Assembly: GCF_030929555.1 (NCBI RefSeq)
Contig: NZ_JAVFVT010000025.1
Location: forward strand, 1 to 64,000
DNA: 64,000 nucleotides
Reading direction: 5' to 3'
From: Paenibacillus sp. LHD-117
GTDB taxonomy: Bacteria > Bacillota > Bacilli > Paenibacillales > Paenibacillaceae
Position numbers and translations under genes: made by a program. The notes under the pieces were generated by a model, which did no database searches, was not told the origin of the DNA, and was given only the letters and a program-made list of their open reading frames with translations. Positions 49,471 to 58,839 of this stretch are shown here, piece after piece. Numbering within the stretch: position 1 is the stretch's first letter; every line of letters begins with the position of its first letter.

Positions 49471-50886
49471 CTAAATAACCAACATCCCCATAAATTGCGT
49501 GACCGGCATTCGCGACAACGTATCGAAATCGAAGCCGACACGCATAATTTCGGCTGCGCGCTTGCGCGGGAACCTGGTCAGCAGATTCGCCTCGCATTTC
49601 TCGATGACCTTCGGCAAACCTTCCTCCCGCCGCCTGCGGTGTCCGATCGGGTATTCGCACGCGATCTTCTCCGTCTCGGTTCCGTCCGCGAACCGCACCT
49701 GAACCGCATTCGCGATCGAACGTTTCTCCGGATCGAGGTAGTCCAGGCTATATTGCTCGTCGTGCATGACGGTCATCTTCGCCCGGAGCGCGTCGATTCT
49801 CGGGTCGGCGGCCGCTTCGTCTTCGTAGTGCTCGGCGGTAAGCCCGCCGTGCAGCAAAGCGACGGCGACCATGTACTGCAGGCAATGATCCCTGTCCGCG
49901 GGATTCGTAAGCGGACCCTTCTTGTCGATAATGCGGATGGCGGATTGATGCGTCGTAATCGTGATCTCGCGAATGTCGCCCAGCCGCTCGCGGACGGCTC
50001 CATGCAGCGCGAACGCGCATTCCACCGCGGTCTGGGCGTGGAACTCGGCGGGGAACGAGATCTTGAACAACACATTCTCCATGACATAAGTGCCCAGGGG
50101 ACGGGCGAGCGTGATCGGCTGTCCCTTGAACAAGACGTCGTGGAAGCCCCACTTCTCGGCCGTGAGCGGCGTCGCGTAGCCCATCTCCCCGTTCAACGCC
50201 ATTAGCGCATGGCGCACCGCGCGGCTGCATGCGTCGCCTGCCGCCCAGGACTTCCGCGAACCGGTATTGGGCGCGTGACGGTACGTTCGCAGCACCCCGC
50301 CGTCCAGCCACGCATTGGACAACGCGTTCTCGATTTCCTCCGCGGTCCCGCCGAGCATCGCCGTCGCGACGGCGGTCGAAGCAATCCGGACGAGAAGGAC
50401 ATGGTCGAGACCGACGCGGTTAAAGGAATTGTCCAGCGCCAGAACGCCTTGGATTTCATGGGCTTTCACGGCAGCGGCGAGCACGTCCTTCATCGTCAGC
50501 GGCACGCCTCCTTCCGCGAGCCTTCTTCGGCTGACGTAATCGGCGACGGCGAGAATGCTGCCGAGATTGTCCGATGGATGCCCCCATTCCGCCGCCAGCC
50601 ACGTATCGTTGTAATCGAGCCAGCGAATAAGGGTCCCGATATTATACGCCGCCTGCACCGGATCCAGCTCGAGCCGGGTGCCGGGCACGCGGGCGCCGCC
50701 GGGCAGATCGGCGCCCGGCACGATCGGGCCGATATGTTTCGCGCATTCGGGGAACCGCAAGGCGAGCATCGCCGTGCCGACGGAATCCATCAGCATGTAT
50801 TGCGCGATCCGCAGCGCTTCCTCGCTCACGACTTCATAACGCGAGACATAGTCCGCCAGATCGGTAAGCAGCGGGTCCGTTGCCAT
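49471..50886 (-). CDS. prpD: 2-methylcitrate dehydratase (MmgE/PrpD family)
   Basis: A 471-residue MmgE/PrpD enzyme. It dehydrates 2-methylcitrate in the methylcitrate cycle. ATG 50886 follows GAGGAGGA at 7 nt; the 86-codon upstream extension overlaps mmgD and is not real. Conserved blocks are WLDYNDTWLAAEWGHPSDNLGSILAVADY, NSFNRVGLDHVLLVRIASTAVA, RKSWAAGDACSRAVRHALMAL, and FPAEFHAQTAVECAFALH. It lies 26 bp after mmgD. Confidence 0.95.
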   Translation of the reverse strand: MATDPLLTDLADYVSRYEVVSEEALRIAQYMLMDSVGTAMLALRFPECAKHIGPIVPGADLPGGARVPGTRLELDPVQAAYNIGTLIRWLDYNDTWLAAEWGHPSDNLGSILAVADYVSRRRLAEGGVPLTMKDVLAAAVKAHEIQGVLALDNSFNRVGLDHVLLVRIASTAVATAMLGGTAEEIENALSNAWLDGGVLRTYRHAPNTGSRKSWAAGDACSRAVRHALMALNGEMGYATPLTAEKWGFHDVLFKGQPITLARPLGTYVMENVLFKISFPAEFHAQTAVECAFALHGAVRERLGDIREITITTHQSAIRIIDKKGPLTNPADRDHCLQYMVAVALLHGGLTAEHYEDEAAADPRIDALRAKMTVMHDEQYSLDYLDPEKRSIANAVQVRFADGTETEKIACEYPIGHRRRREEGLPKVIEKCEANLLTRFPRKRAAEIMRVGFDFDTLSRMPVTQFMGMLVI

Positions 50887-50912
50887 CGTCCATTCCTCCT
50901 CGCCTGTATGGG

Positions 50913-52025
50913 TTATGGCTGCAATCCCCTCGGTCCGGTGTACCGGACGCGCGGCCTGAACAGCCGGTTGCGGGCATGCTGCTCGATCACGTGCGCGCAC
51001 AAACCCGCCGTGCGGGCAGCCAGGAACACCGGCGTGAACAGCGGGACGGGGATGCCGAGCAAAGCGTAGACGGGCGCGGCGTAATAATCCAGATTCGGAT
51101 ACAGGTTTTTCTCCCGCTTCATGACGGCTTCGCCCGCAGCGCAAATGTCATACAAATCCTGCCGACCCTTCGCCGCCGCCAGCTTCGACAGCGCCTCCTT
51201 CATGAGCAGCGCCCGCGGATCCGCCTTCCGCATATAAACGCGGTGGCCGAACCCCATGATCCGTTCCTTGCGAGCCAGCTTCCCGAGCATGATCGCTTCG
51301 AGCTCTTCGGCCGTCTCCGCTTCCGACAGCATTTCCATGACCGCCTCGTTGGCTCCGCCGTGCAGGTTCCCTTTGAGCGAAGCGACAGCTCCCGCCACCG
51401 CGCCGTACATATCGGACATCGTAGACGCGATGACCCGTGCCGCGAACGTCGAATTCGGCATCTCATGTTCGCTGTACGCGATGAGCGACTGGTCGAACAG
51501 GCGCTCCTCGAGCGCATCGGGCTCTCTGCCGGTCAGCATGTAAAGAAAATTGCCCGAATAGCTCAAATCTCCGCGCGGCTCAAGAATCGGCTGACCTTGA
51601 AGCAAGCGATGACTGTTCGCCACGAGCTGCGGCACCTTGGCCAGCAGCCTGAGCGCCTTGCGCCCGTTCGCCTCCTCGGACGGATCGTCAAGCTCCCCGT
51701 CATAGCTCGCCAGCGCCGATATTCCCGTTCGCAGCACATCCATTCGATGGGCGCCTTTCGGCAACCGTCCGAGCATGTCGTATACGGCTTCGGGGATGCC
51801 GTATTCGGACTGCAGGCCGCGCTCGATTGCCGCCCTATGCTCCGGGTCCGGCAGACTCCCGCCCAGCAGCAGTCCGGCCACGTCGATGTAAGCGACGCAC
51901 CCTGCAAGCTCGATCAGGTCGTAGCCGCGCAGGACGATTTCTTCGCCCTCCACGTCCAAATATGAGATCGACGTTTCGCTTGCGACCACGTTCTCGAGCC
52001 CCGGCACATATCGTTCATCCGCCAT
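50913..52025 (-). CDS. mmgD: 2-methylcitrate synthase/citrate synthase (MmgD/PrpC)
   Basis: A 370-residue citrate-synthase-family enzyme that condenses propionyl-CoA with oxaloacetate. The catalytic His regions are seen in LIAYSEHEMPNSTFAARV and KERIMGFGHRVYMRKADPRA, with GNLHGGANEAVMEML. Length and context fit MmgD of the B. subtilis mmg operon rather than the housekeeping CitZ. It is 39 bp after icmF and 26 bp before prpD. Dual citrate/methylcitrate activity is usual in this subgroup. Confidence 0.93.
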   Translation of the reverse strand: MADERYVPGLENVVASETSISYLDVEGEEIVLRGYDLIELAGCVAYIDVAGLLLGGSLPDPEHRAAIERGLQSEYGIPEAVYDMLGRLPKGAHRMDVLRTGISALASYDGELDDPSEEANGRKALRLLAKVPQLVANSHRLLQGQPILEPRGDLSYSGNFLYMLTGREPDALEERLFDQSLIAYSEHEMPNSTFAARVIASTMSDMYGAVAGAVASLKGNLHGGANEAVMEMLSEAETAEELEAIMLGKLARKERIMGFGHRVYMRKADPRALLMKEALSKLAAAKGRQDLYDICAAGEAVMKREKNLYPNLDYYAAPVYALLGIPVPLFTPVFLAARTAGLCAHVIEQHARNRLFRPRVRYTGPRGLQP

Positions 52026-52064
52026 TGCTGCACGCCCCTTTCTTCTTTTGCTAATCGCGTCGCA

Positions 52065-55000
52065 TTACATGTTTCTCCGATATTGCCCGCCGACCTCGAA
52101 CAAAGCCGCCGTAATTTGTCCCAAGGAAGCGTATTGAACCGTCTCCATCAGCTCCTCGAACAGATTGCCGCCTGCCAAAGCAGACTTCCTCAGCCGCTCC
52201 AGCGCTTCGGTGCAAGCCTTCTCGTGCTTTAATTGGAACGCCTTCAGATTGGCCAGCTGAGTCGCTTTCTCCTCATCGGTGGAACGGGCCAGCTCGGGTT
52301 CGGCGGCGAGGATATCGCCATCATGCGGATTCAGGAACATGTTCACGCCTACGATCGGCAGCTCCCCCGAATGTTTCAGTCCTTCGTACAGCAGCGACTC
52401 TTCTTGGATTCTGCCCCTCTGGTACCCGGTATCCATGGCGCCGAGCACGCCGCCCCGCTGATGGATGCGGTCGAATTCCGCGAGCACCGCTTCCTCCACG
52501 AGATCGGTTAATTCCTCGATCACGAAGGATCCTTGAAGCGGATTTTCGTTCCTCGCGAGGCCAAACTCCTTATTGATGATCATTTGAATCGCCATAGCCC
52601 TTCGCACGGAATGCTCAGTCGGCGTCGTGATGGCTTCGTCGTAAGCGTTCGTGTGCAGGGAGTTGCAGTTGTCGTAGATCGCGAGAAGCGCCTGGAGCGT
52701 CGTACGGATATCGTTAAAATCCATCTCTTGCGCATGCAGGGAGCGGCCGGATGTTTGAATATGGTATTTGAGCTTCTGGCTCCGTTCGTTGCCTTTGTAT
52801 TTGTGTTTGATGACGGTGGACCAAATGCGTCTGGCGACGCGGCCCATGACGGCGTATTCGGGATCGAGGCCGTTGCTGAAGAAGAAGGAGAGATTAGGAG
52901 CGAAGTCGTCGATGGCCATGCCCCGGCTCAAATAATATTCGACGTACGTGAATCCGTTCGCCAGCGTGAACGCCAGCTGGGAGATAGGGTTGGCACCGGC
53001 CTCGGCGATATGGTAGCCGCTGATGCTGACCGAATAATAATGGCGCACGCCACGGTCGATAAAATATTGCTGGATATCGCCCATCATTTTTAATGCGAAT
53101 TCCGTAGAGAAGATACAAGTATTCTGGCCTTGATCTTCCTTCAAAATATCCGCCTGAACCGTCCCGCGCACCGTTCGCAGCGTCCATGCCCGCAATTGCC
53201 CCGTCTCCGCTTCGTTCGGCTCGCGGCCGTGCTCCCGCGCGAACTTCCCGATTTGCTGGCGAATGGCCGCGTTCATGAACATGGCGAGCACGATCGGCGC
53301 CGGCCCGTTGATCGTCATGGAGACGCTGGTGGACGGATTGCATAGATCAAAGCCGCGGAACAGCTTCTCCATATCGTCCAGCGTGCATACGCTAACGCCG
53401 CTGTTGCCGATCTTCCCGTAAATATCGGGCCGCAGCCCGGGATCCTGCCCGTATAAGGTGACGCTGTCGAACGCGACGGACAGACGCTTCGCATCGTCGT
53501 GACGGCTCAAATAATGGAATCTTCGGTTCGTCCGGTCCGGCGTGCCTTCGCCCGCGAACTGCCGCTTCGGCTCCTCGTCCCGCCGTTTCAAAGGAAAGAC
53601 GCCCGCGGTATAAGGAGGCGAGCCCGGCAAATTCTCCGTCAGCAGCCATCGCAGCACGTCACTGGGGCATGAGTAACGGGGAAGGCTGATTCGCGGAATT
53701 CGCAAGCCGGCAAGCGAAACCGAATATAGCGCCTCGGAGATCTCCTTGCCGCCGCTTCGGGTTCGGGCTCCGGCTTCCCGTTCCAATCCGTACGCTTCCC
53801 GAACGGACGGCCAGCCTTCGAGCAAGGCTCTGCATTCCGGATGGAGCCGCTTCTCCAGGTTGGCCGCCATCGCATCCAGCTTCTCCGCGACCCCTCTGGC
53901 CTCCGCTTCCGGCAGCACTGCCCATGAGCCGTCTTCCGTGAGCGTTCGGGCGCCTCTCAGCCGGTCAATATTACGCGCGAGTTCGGCCTGCTCTTCAATA
54001 AAACGATTGCGCTCCCGGACCGTATGCGAGATTTCTCCCAAATAGCCGATCCTCTCGCGCGGGATGATCGAGCTTGCTTTCGTCACCCTGGCGAGGGAAG
54101 TCTCCGGGACGGCCGAAGAATGGGCCGAACCTGCCAGCTTCTCCGCCGCATCCGCCAAACAGGAAAATAGCGCGGTCGTGCCGGGATCGTTGAATCGGCT
54201 TGCGATCGTGCCGAATACGGGCAGCTCCTCGTTCGGCACGCCCGCCAGCCCGCCGCGGCTGCGACGGTACTGCTTCCTGACGTCCCGCAGCGCGTCCTCG
54301 GAACCGAGCCGTTCGAACTTGTTGATGACGATCAGATCGGCATAATCGAGCATATCGATTTTCTCCAGCTGCGACGGTGCTCCGTATTCGCTGGTCATGA
54401 CATAAACGGAAATATCGCAGAGCGCGCTGACCGCCGAATCGCCTTGGCCGATACCGCTCGTCTCCACGAAGATCCAGTCGAAGCCCGCCGCCTTCGCGAG
54501 ATCGACGGCATCCTTCGTCGCTCCGCTCAGCTCCTTGCCCGATCCGCGCGTCGCCATGCTCCGCATGAACGTGCGCGGCCCGCCGATCGCATTCATCCGG
54601 ATGCGGTCGCCGAGCAGAGCGCCGCCCGTCTTCATTTTGGTCGGATCGATGGAGATTACGGCCACTTTACCGTCCGCCGAATAGCGTAGGTAACGGCGGA
54701 CCAGCTCGTCGGTCAAGGAGCTTTTGCCCGCTCCGCCCGTACCGGTCATGCCGATGACGGGAACGCGGGGAAGCGCCTTCCCGATGTCCGCCATCATGTT
54801 CGCGAAGGCCTCCGCCTCATCGCCGGATCTTTCTTCGGCCGTCGTGACGAGACGCGCCAACGCCGCGGGATGGCCGCTTCGCAGCCGGCTTTGCTCCTTC
54901 TGCAGATCCCTTGGCGTCCCATAATCGGATTCGCGAAGCATCCGGCCGATCATGCCTTCGAGGCCGAGCGTGCGGCCGTCCTCCGGCGTGAATATTTTGG

Positions 55001-55367
55001 CGATGCCGTACTTCTCCAGGTACTCGGCTTCCGCCGGAATAATGACCCCGCCTCCCCCCGCGAAAATCCGGATATGGGACGCCTCCCATTCCCGAAGCAG
55101 GTCCGCCATGTAGGATAAAAACTCGACATGACCGCCTTGGTAAGAGCTGACCGCGATCGCCTGCGCATCCTCTTGTACCGCCGCAAGCACGATTTCTTCA
55201 GCGGAGCGGTTATGGCCGAGATGAATGACTTCCGCTCCCGCCGCTTGAAGCAGCCGCCTAATCATGTTAATGGAAGCGTCGTGCCCGTCGAACAAGGAGG
55301 AGGCCGTCACGAAACGAATAGGGCGTGCCGGCCGCATGGGTTCCTGTCTTGGTGCCTGCTTATCCAT
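52065..55367 (-). CDS. icmF: Fused isobutyryl-CoA mutase IcmF (B12-binding, GTPase chaperone and mutase domains)
   Basis: A 1,100-residue fusion. An N-terminal B12-binding domain has LFDGHDASINMIRRLL with the Co-ligating H29. A MeaI-type G domain follows (P-loop GMTGTGGAGKS 206-216, NKFE 349-352). Then comes the mutase TIM barrel. It carries F604 (RQFAG) and Q748 (GQNTCIF), the pair that replaces Tyr and Arg of methylmalonyl-CoA mutase and marks isobutyryl-CoA/butyryl-CoA specificity. The reaction is isobutyryl-CoA <-> n-butyryl-CoA via adenosylcobalamin radicals, with self-repair by the G domain. It is located between the acyl-CoA dehydrogenase and methylcitrate synthase genes (13 and 39 bp gaps). 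Confidence 0.97.
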   Translation of the reverse strand: MDKQAPRQEPMRPARPIRFVTASSLFDGHDASINMIRRLLQAAGAEVIHLGHNRSAEEIVLAAVQEDAQAIAVSSYQGGHVEFLSYMADLLREWEASHIRIFAGGGGVIIPAEAEYLEKYGIAKIFTPEDGRTLGLEGMIGRMLRESDYGTPRDLQKEQSRLRSGHPAALARLVTTAEERSGDEAEAFANMMADIGKALPRVPVIGMTGTGGAGKSSLTDELVRRYLRYSADGKVAVISIDPTKMKTGGALLGDRIRMNAIGGPRTFMRSMATRGSGKELSGATKDAVDLAKAAGFDWIFVETSGIGQGDSAVSALCDISVYVMTSEYGAPSQLEKIDMLDYADLIVINKFERLGSEDALRDVRKQYRRSRGGLAGVPNEELPVFGTIASRFNDPGTTALFSCLADAAEKLAGSAHSSAVPETSLARVTKASSIIPRERIGYLGEISHTVRERNRFIEEQAELARNIDRLRGARTLTEDGSWAVLPEAEARGVAEKLDAMAANLEKRLHPECRALLEGWPSVREAYGLEREAGARTRSGGKEISEALYSVSLAGLRIPRISLPRYSCPSDVLRWLLTENLPGSPPYTAGVFPLKRRDEEPKRQFAGEGTPDRTNRRFHYLSRHDDAKRLSVAFDSVTLYGQDPGLRPDIYGKIGNSGVSVCTLDDMEKLFRGFDLCNPSTSVSMTINGPAPIVLAMFMNAAIRQQIGKFAREHGREPNEAETGQLRAWTLRTVRGTVQADILKEDQGQNTCIFSTEFALKMMGDIQQYFIDRGVRHYYSVSISGYHIAEAGANPISQLAFTLANGFTYVEYYLSRGMAIDDFAPNLSFFFSNGLDPEYAVMGRVARRIWSTVIKHKYKGNERSQKLKYHIQTSGRSLHAQEMDFNDIRTTLQALLAIYDNCNSLHTNAYDEAITTPTEHSVRRAMAIQMIINKEFGLARNENPLQGSFVIEELTDLVEEAVLAEFDRIHQRGGVLGAMDTGYQRGRIQEESLLYEGLKHSGELPIVGVNMFLNPHDGDILAAEPELARSTDEEKATQLANLKAFQLKHEKACTEALERLRKSALAGGNLFEELMETVQYASLGQITAALFEVGGQYRRNM

Positions 55368-55380
55368 GGCAATGCCCTCC

Positions 55381-56538
55381 TTATCCGCCTTCCTTAAGCA
55401 AGTGCTTGAAGATGACGAGCCGCTGGATTTCGTTCGTGCCCTCGTAGATTTGCGTCACCTTCGCATCCCGGAACAGTCTCTCCGCCGGGTATTCGCGCAT
55501 GTAACCGTACCCGCCGAAAATTTGGACCGCCTCCGTCGCGCAAGCCATCGCGGTATCGGAGCAGAACCGTTTCGCCATCGAAGCTTCCTTCCCGCAAGGC
55601 AGTCCGCGGCTGCGCATGGCCGCCGCTTGGTAGACGAGCAGCCTTGCCGCTTCGATGCCGGTCGCCATGTCGGCCAGCTTAAACGAGATCGCCTGATGGC
55701 TCGCGATCGGCTTGCCGAATTGATGCCGCTTGCCGGCATAATCAAACGAGCAGGCGAGCGCCGCTTCCGCGATGCCGAGCGCCTGCGCCGCGATGCCGAT
55801 CCTTCCGGCATCGAGATGATCGAGCGCGATGCGGAAGCCGTCCCCTTCCCTGCCGATCAGACAATCCGCCGGCACTTCCGCGTTCTCGAAGATGAGCTCC
55901 GTCGTGCTGGAACCGTGCAGCCCAAGCTTCTTCTCGCGTTTCCCGACCGTAAGTCCGGGCGTCCCCTTCTCCACGATGAAGGCGGAGATCCCTTTGGTGC
56001 CGTTGGTCCGGTCCGTCACCGCGAAGGTCACGTACGTATCCGCGTATCCGCCGTTCGTAATAAACGTCTTCGTCCCGTTCAGAACGTAGCGGTCGCCTTG
56101 CCTCACCGCCGTCATGCGGATGCCCGCGGAGTCGGATCCCGCGCTCGGTTCGGTAAGCGCGAACGCGCCGAGCGCTTCGCCTGCGGCAAGCCGCGGCACG
56201 TAGCGGCTTCTCTGGTTTTCGTCGCCGTCGTACAGAATCGGATTGGTGCCGACCGAGCTGTGGACCGAGACGATGACGCCGACGGCCGCGCTTACTTTCG
56301 ATATTTCGTGAATGGCGATCACGCTCGACAGATAGTCCGCCCCCGCGCCTCCGTACGACTCGGGAACGGCGATTCCCATGAAGCCGAGCTCCCCCATCTT
56401 GCGAATCAGCGCGAGCGGGAATTCGTCCTTGTCCTCCATGTCCGCGACGCAAGCGGCGATATCCCGTTTCGCAAAATCTTTGACCATGGCGCGCAGCGCT
56501 TCCTGTTCGTTCGTGAGCGGCAGCAGCATCGCATCCAC
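55381..56538 (-). CDS. mmgC: Short-chain acyl-CoA dehydrogenase (MmgC/Bcd-like)
   Basis: A 385-residue FAD flavoprotein. Conserved segments are AFALTEPSAGSDSAGIRMTAVRQGDRYVLNGTKTFITNGGYADTYV, the FAD contact QIFGGYGYMREYPAERLFRDAKV, and the catalytic glutamate in IYEGTNEIQRLVIFKHLL. It would oxidise butyryl-CoA (from IcmF) or isobutyryl-CoA, passing electrons to ETF. The position matches mmgC of B. subtilis. It is 41 bp after the hydroxyacyl-CoA dehydrogenase gene. Confidence 0.93.
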   Translation of the reverse strand: MDAMLLPLTNEQEALRAMVKDFAKRDIAACVADMEDKDEFPLALIRKMGELGFMGIAVPESYGGAGADYLSSVIAIHEISKVSAAVGVIVSVHSSVGTNPILYDGDENQRSRYVPRLAAGEALGAFALTEPSAGSDSAGIRMTAVRQGDRYVLNGTKTFITNGGYADTYVTFAVTDRTNGTKGISAFIVEKGTPGLTVGKREKKLGLHGSSTTELIFENAEVPADCLIGREGDGFRIALDHLDAGRIGIAAQALGIAEAALACSFDYAGKRHQFGKPIASHQAISFKLADMATGIEAARLLVYQAAAMRSRGLPCGKEASMAKRFCSDTAMACATEAVQIFGGYGYMREYPAERLFRDAKVTQIYEGTNEIQRLVIFKHLLKEGG

Positions 56539-56579
56539 TTCCTCTGCTGTTTAGTCATGTTGGCGTAAACATGCGCGAG

Positions 56580-57431
56580 CTAATACACGTAGAACCCTCT
56601 GCCCGCCTTCTTCCCCAGCCAGCCGGCGTGAACATAGCTGCGAAGCAGCGGACAAGGCCGGTACTTGGGATCACCGAAGCCTTGATGCAGCACTTCCATG
56701 ATCGCAAGACAGGTATCGAGACCAATCAGGTCCGCTAACGCGAGCGGTCCCATCGGATGCCGCATGCCAAGCTTCATGATCGCATCCACCGCCTCGGGAA
56801 CGGCCACGCCCTCATATACGCAGTAGATAGCTTCGTTGATCATGGGCATCAGCACCCGGTTGGAGACGAAGCCGGGACTATCGCCCGCTTCGACCGGCGT
56901 CTTGCCCAGCGAGCGGGCAAAGCTTTCGGCGGCCCGGAACGTACCCTCAGAGGTGGCAAGTCCGCGGATCAGCTCCACGAGCGGCATGACGGGCACCGGA
57001 TTCATAAAATGAATGCCCACGACCCGGTCCGGCCGCCCCGTCGCCGCGGCAATTTCCGTAATCGACAACGAAGACGTGTTGCTCGCCAGTATCGCGGATT
57101 CCGCGCAGACCGCATCGAGTCGGCGGAAGACGTCCTGTTTGGCCGAGCGGTTCTCGACGATCGCTTCGATGACGAGATCCGCGCCGGCAGCATCGGCAAT
57201 GTCGGACGATATCGCAATCCGGTTCAGCATCGCGGCTGCTTCCTCCGCGCTCTTCCGCCCCTTCTCCACGTCGCGCTCCGCCTGGCTCATTAGCGCATCA
57301 AGTCCCAGCTTTGCACGCTCAGGCGAAAGATCGTGGAGCAGCACCCGCACGCCCGCCGCTGCCGCCGTCTGCGCGATGCCGCTGCCCATCTGCCCCGCTC
57401 CTACGACCATCAGTTGACGTATCGTCGTCAA
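56580..57431 (-). CDS. mmgB: 3-hydroxybutyryl-CoA dehydrogenase (MmgB/Hbd)
   Basis: A 283-residue enzyme of usual length. The NAD-binding motif MVVGAGQMGSGIAQTAAAAG opens the protein, followed by VIEAIVENRSAKQDVF, catalytic-region ASNTSSLSITEIAAATGRPDRVVGIHFMNPVPVMPLVELI, and the C-terminal dimer domain with GMRHPMGPLALADLIGLDTCLAIMEVL. It oxidises 3-hydroxybutyryl-CoA to acetoacetyl-CoA. It is 14 bp after the thiolase gene. No enoyl-CoA hydratase gene is in the operon, so that step must come from elsewhere. Confidence 0.95.
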   Translation of the reverse strand: MTTIRQLMVVGAGQMGSGIAQTAAAAGVRVLLHDLSPERAKLGLDALMSQAERDVEKGRKSAEEAAAMLNRIAISSDIADAAGADLVIEAIVENRSAKQDVFRRLDAVCAESAILASNTSSLSITEIAAATGRPDRVVGIHFMNPVPVMPLVELIRGLATSEGTFRAAESFARSLGKTPVEAGDSPGFVSNRVLMPMINEAIYCVYEGVAVPEAVDAIMKLGMRHPMGPLALADLIGLDTCLAIMEVLHQGFGDPKYRPCPLLRSYVHAGWLGKKAGRGFYVY

Positions 57432-57445
57432 GATCTCCCCTCCTT

Positions 57446-58627
57446 TTACACTTGCACGAGCACCGCGTCGCCCTGCGCCGTTCCGCTGCAGATCGCCGCT
57501 ACGCCGAGACCGCCGCCGCGGCGGCGCAGCTCGTGCACGAGCGTAAGCACGATCCTCGCCCCGCTTGCCCCGATGGGATGGCCAAGGGCGACCGCGCCTC
57601 CGTTGACGTTCACCTTCTCCGGATCCCAGCCGGCGATTCGGCCGCTCGTCAGCACGACGGCAGCGAAAGCCTCATTCACCTCGAATAGGTCGATATCCTC
57701 GATCCGATGCCCGGTCTTCGCGAGCAGCTTCTGTATCGCCAGCGCAGGCGCCGTCGCAATATAAGGCGCTTCCTGCGCGGATTCCGCATGCCCGAGGATG
57801 CGGGCGAGCGGCTTCGTTCCGAGCTCGCTTGCCTTGTCCTCCGACATGAGGATCAGTGCAGCCGCTCCGTCGTTCACCCCCGGCGCGTTGCCCGCCGTAA
57901 TCGTTCCGTCCGCCACGAAGACGGGAAGCAGCCGGGACAGGGCGTCCGGGCTCGTATCGGCGCGCGGCGCTTCGTCGCGATCGACGACGAGCTCCGTCCC
58001 GTTCCGGCCGGGTATCCGGATCGGAACGATCTCCTCCCGAAACTTTCCATCCTCGATCGCCCGTACCGCCCGAAGATGGCTGCGCAGCGCCCAGTCATCC
58101 TGCTCTTGCCGCGAGACCCCGTATTCCTTCGCCACGTTGCTGCCGTGCACCGCCATATGCACGTCGTCGAACGGGCACTGCAGCCCGTCGTGAATCATCA
58201 GGTCCACCGCCGTCCCGTTGCCCATCCGATTCCCCCACCGCAAGCCGGCGAGCGCATGGACCGAGCTGCTCATGCTTTCCATGCCGCCAGCCGCGACGAT
58301 GTCGGTGTCGCCCGCGCGAATGACCTGGTCGGCCAGCGTGATCGCGCGGAGACCGGACGCGCACACCTTGCTTACCGTCTCGGCAGGCGTATCCCAAGGC
58401 AAACCGGCAAGCCTCGCCGCTTGCCTGGCCGGATTTTGCCCTGCGCCTCCCTGCAGCGCCATCCCCATGATCGTTTTCTCTACTTGTTCCGATCGCAAGC
58501 CTGCCCGTTCCACCGCTTCCTTGATCGCTTCGCCGCCAAGCCGAACGGCAGGCACTCCCTTCAAGCTCCCTCCGAACTTGCCGAACGGCGTTCGAGCTCC
58601 ACTGACGATGACGGTCCGTGCGGACAT
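57446..58627 (-). CDS. mmgA: Acetyl-CoA C-acetyltransferase (thiolase, MmgA)
   Basis: A 393-residue thiolase. The acyl-accepting Cys is in KVCASGLRAITLADQVI. GGMESMS, the histidine in GGAVALGHPIGASGARI and the C-terminal AAICSGTAQGDAV (CxG Cys) complete the active site. ATG 58627 follows AAGGGGAG at 8 nt; the 16-codon extension is not used. It cleaves acetoacetyl-CoA to two acetyl-CoA. It is the first gene of the operon, about 85 bp downstream of a perfect-consensus cre. Confidence 0.95.
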   Translation of the reverse strand: MSARTVIVSGARTPFGKFGGSLKGVPAVRLGGEAIKEAVERAGLRSEQVEKTIMGMALQGGAGQNPARQAARLAGLPWDTPAETVSKVCASGLRAITLADQVIRAGDTDIVAAGGMESMSSSVHALAGLRWGNRMGNGTAVDLMIHDGLQCPFDDVHMAVHGSNVAKEYGVSRQEQDDWALRSHLRAVRAIEDGKFREEIVPIRIPGRNGTELVVDRDEAPRADTSPDALSRLLPVFVADGTITAGNAPGVNDGAAALILMSEDKASELGTKPLARILGHAESAQEAPYIATAPALAIQKLLAKTGHRIEDIDLFEVNEAFAAVVLTSGRIAGWDPEKVNVNGGAVALGHPIGASGARIVLTLVHELRRRGGGLGVAAICSGTAQGDAVLVQV

Positions 58628-58709
58628 CTTCCCATCTCCCCTTCGCCTTGCTTGCTTCTCAAGCTGTACAGGCATGTTGTCCAGCGGTATAGCTCCTCAA
58701 TCTATATTT

Positions 58710-58724
58710 ATGTAAGCGAACTCA
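58710..58724. promoter_or_regulatory. cre site (CcpA operator) upstream of the mmg/icmF operon
   Basis: ATGTAAGCGAACTCA matches the cre consensus WTGnAAnCGnWnnCW at every fixed position. It lies just upstream of a TATAGA -10-like sequence (58701-58706, minus strand) and 83-97 bp before the thiolase start. The B. subtilis mmg operon is also catabolite repressed. Confidence 0.8.
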
Positions 58725-58776
58725 GCATCATTAGTAGAATAGAGGGCGCCCATTAGACCGAATTATGCCAGCAATA

Positions 58777-58815
58777 ACAAGCGGGACTTCCCTTGGATGG
58801 AAAGTCCCGCTTCTT
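58777..58815 (-). terminator. Terminator of the GH2 gene
   Basis: On the minus strand AAGCGGGACTT (58812-58802) pairs with AAGTCCCGCTT (58789-58779) across a 12-nt loop, followed by a T-rich GTTATTG. The plus strand gives TTCTTCTTC. Confidence 0.75.
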
Positions 58816-58839
58816 CTTCGTCAATAGCGCGTATGTCCG

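Noticed and set aside
49471..51144. Long N-terminal extension of PrpD
   Set aside because: The extra 86 codons overlap mmgD on the same strand and look non-coding; a strong SD precedes ATG 50886.
58628..58760. Sigma-E promoter before the mmg/icmF operon
   Set aside because: Expected from B. subtilis, but the best -10-like string (around CTATACC) and -35-like AAATAT match the consensus only weakly.
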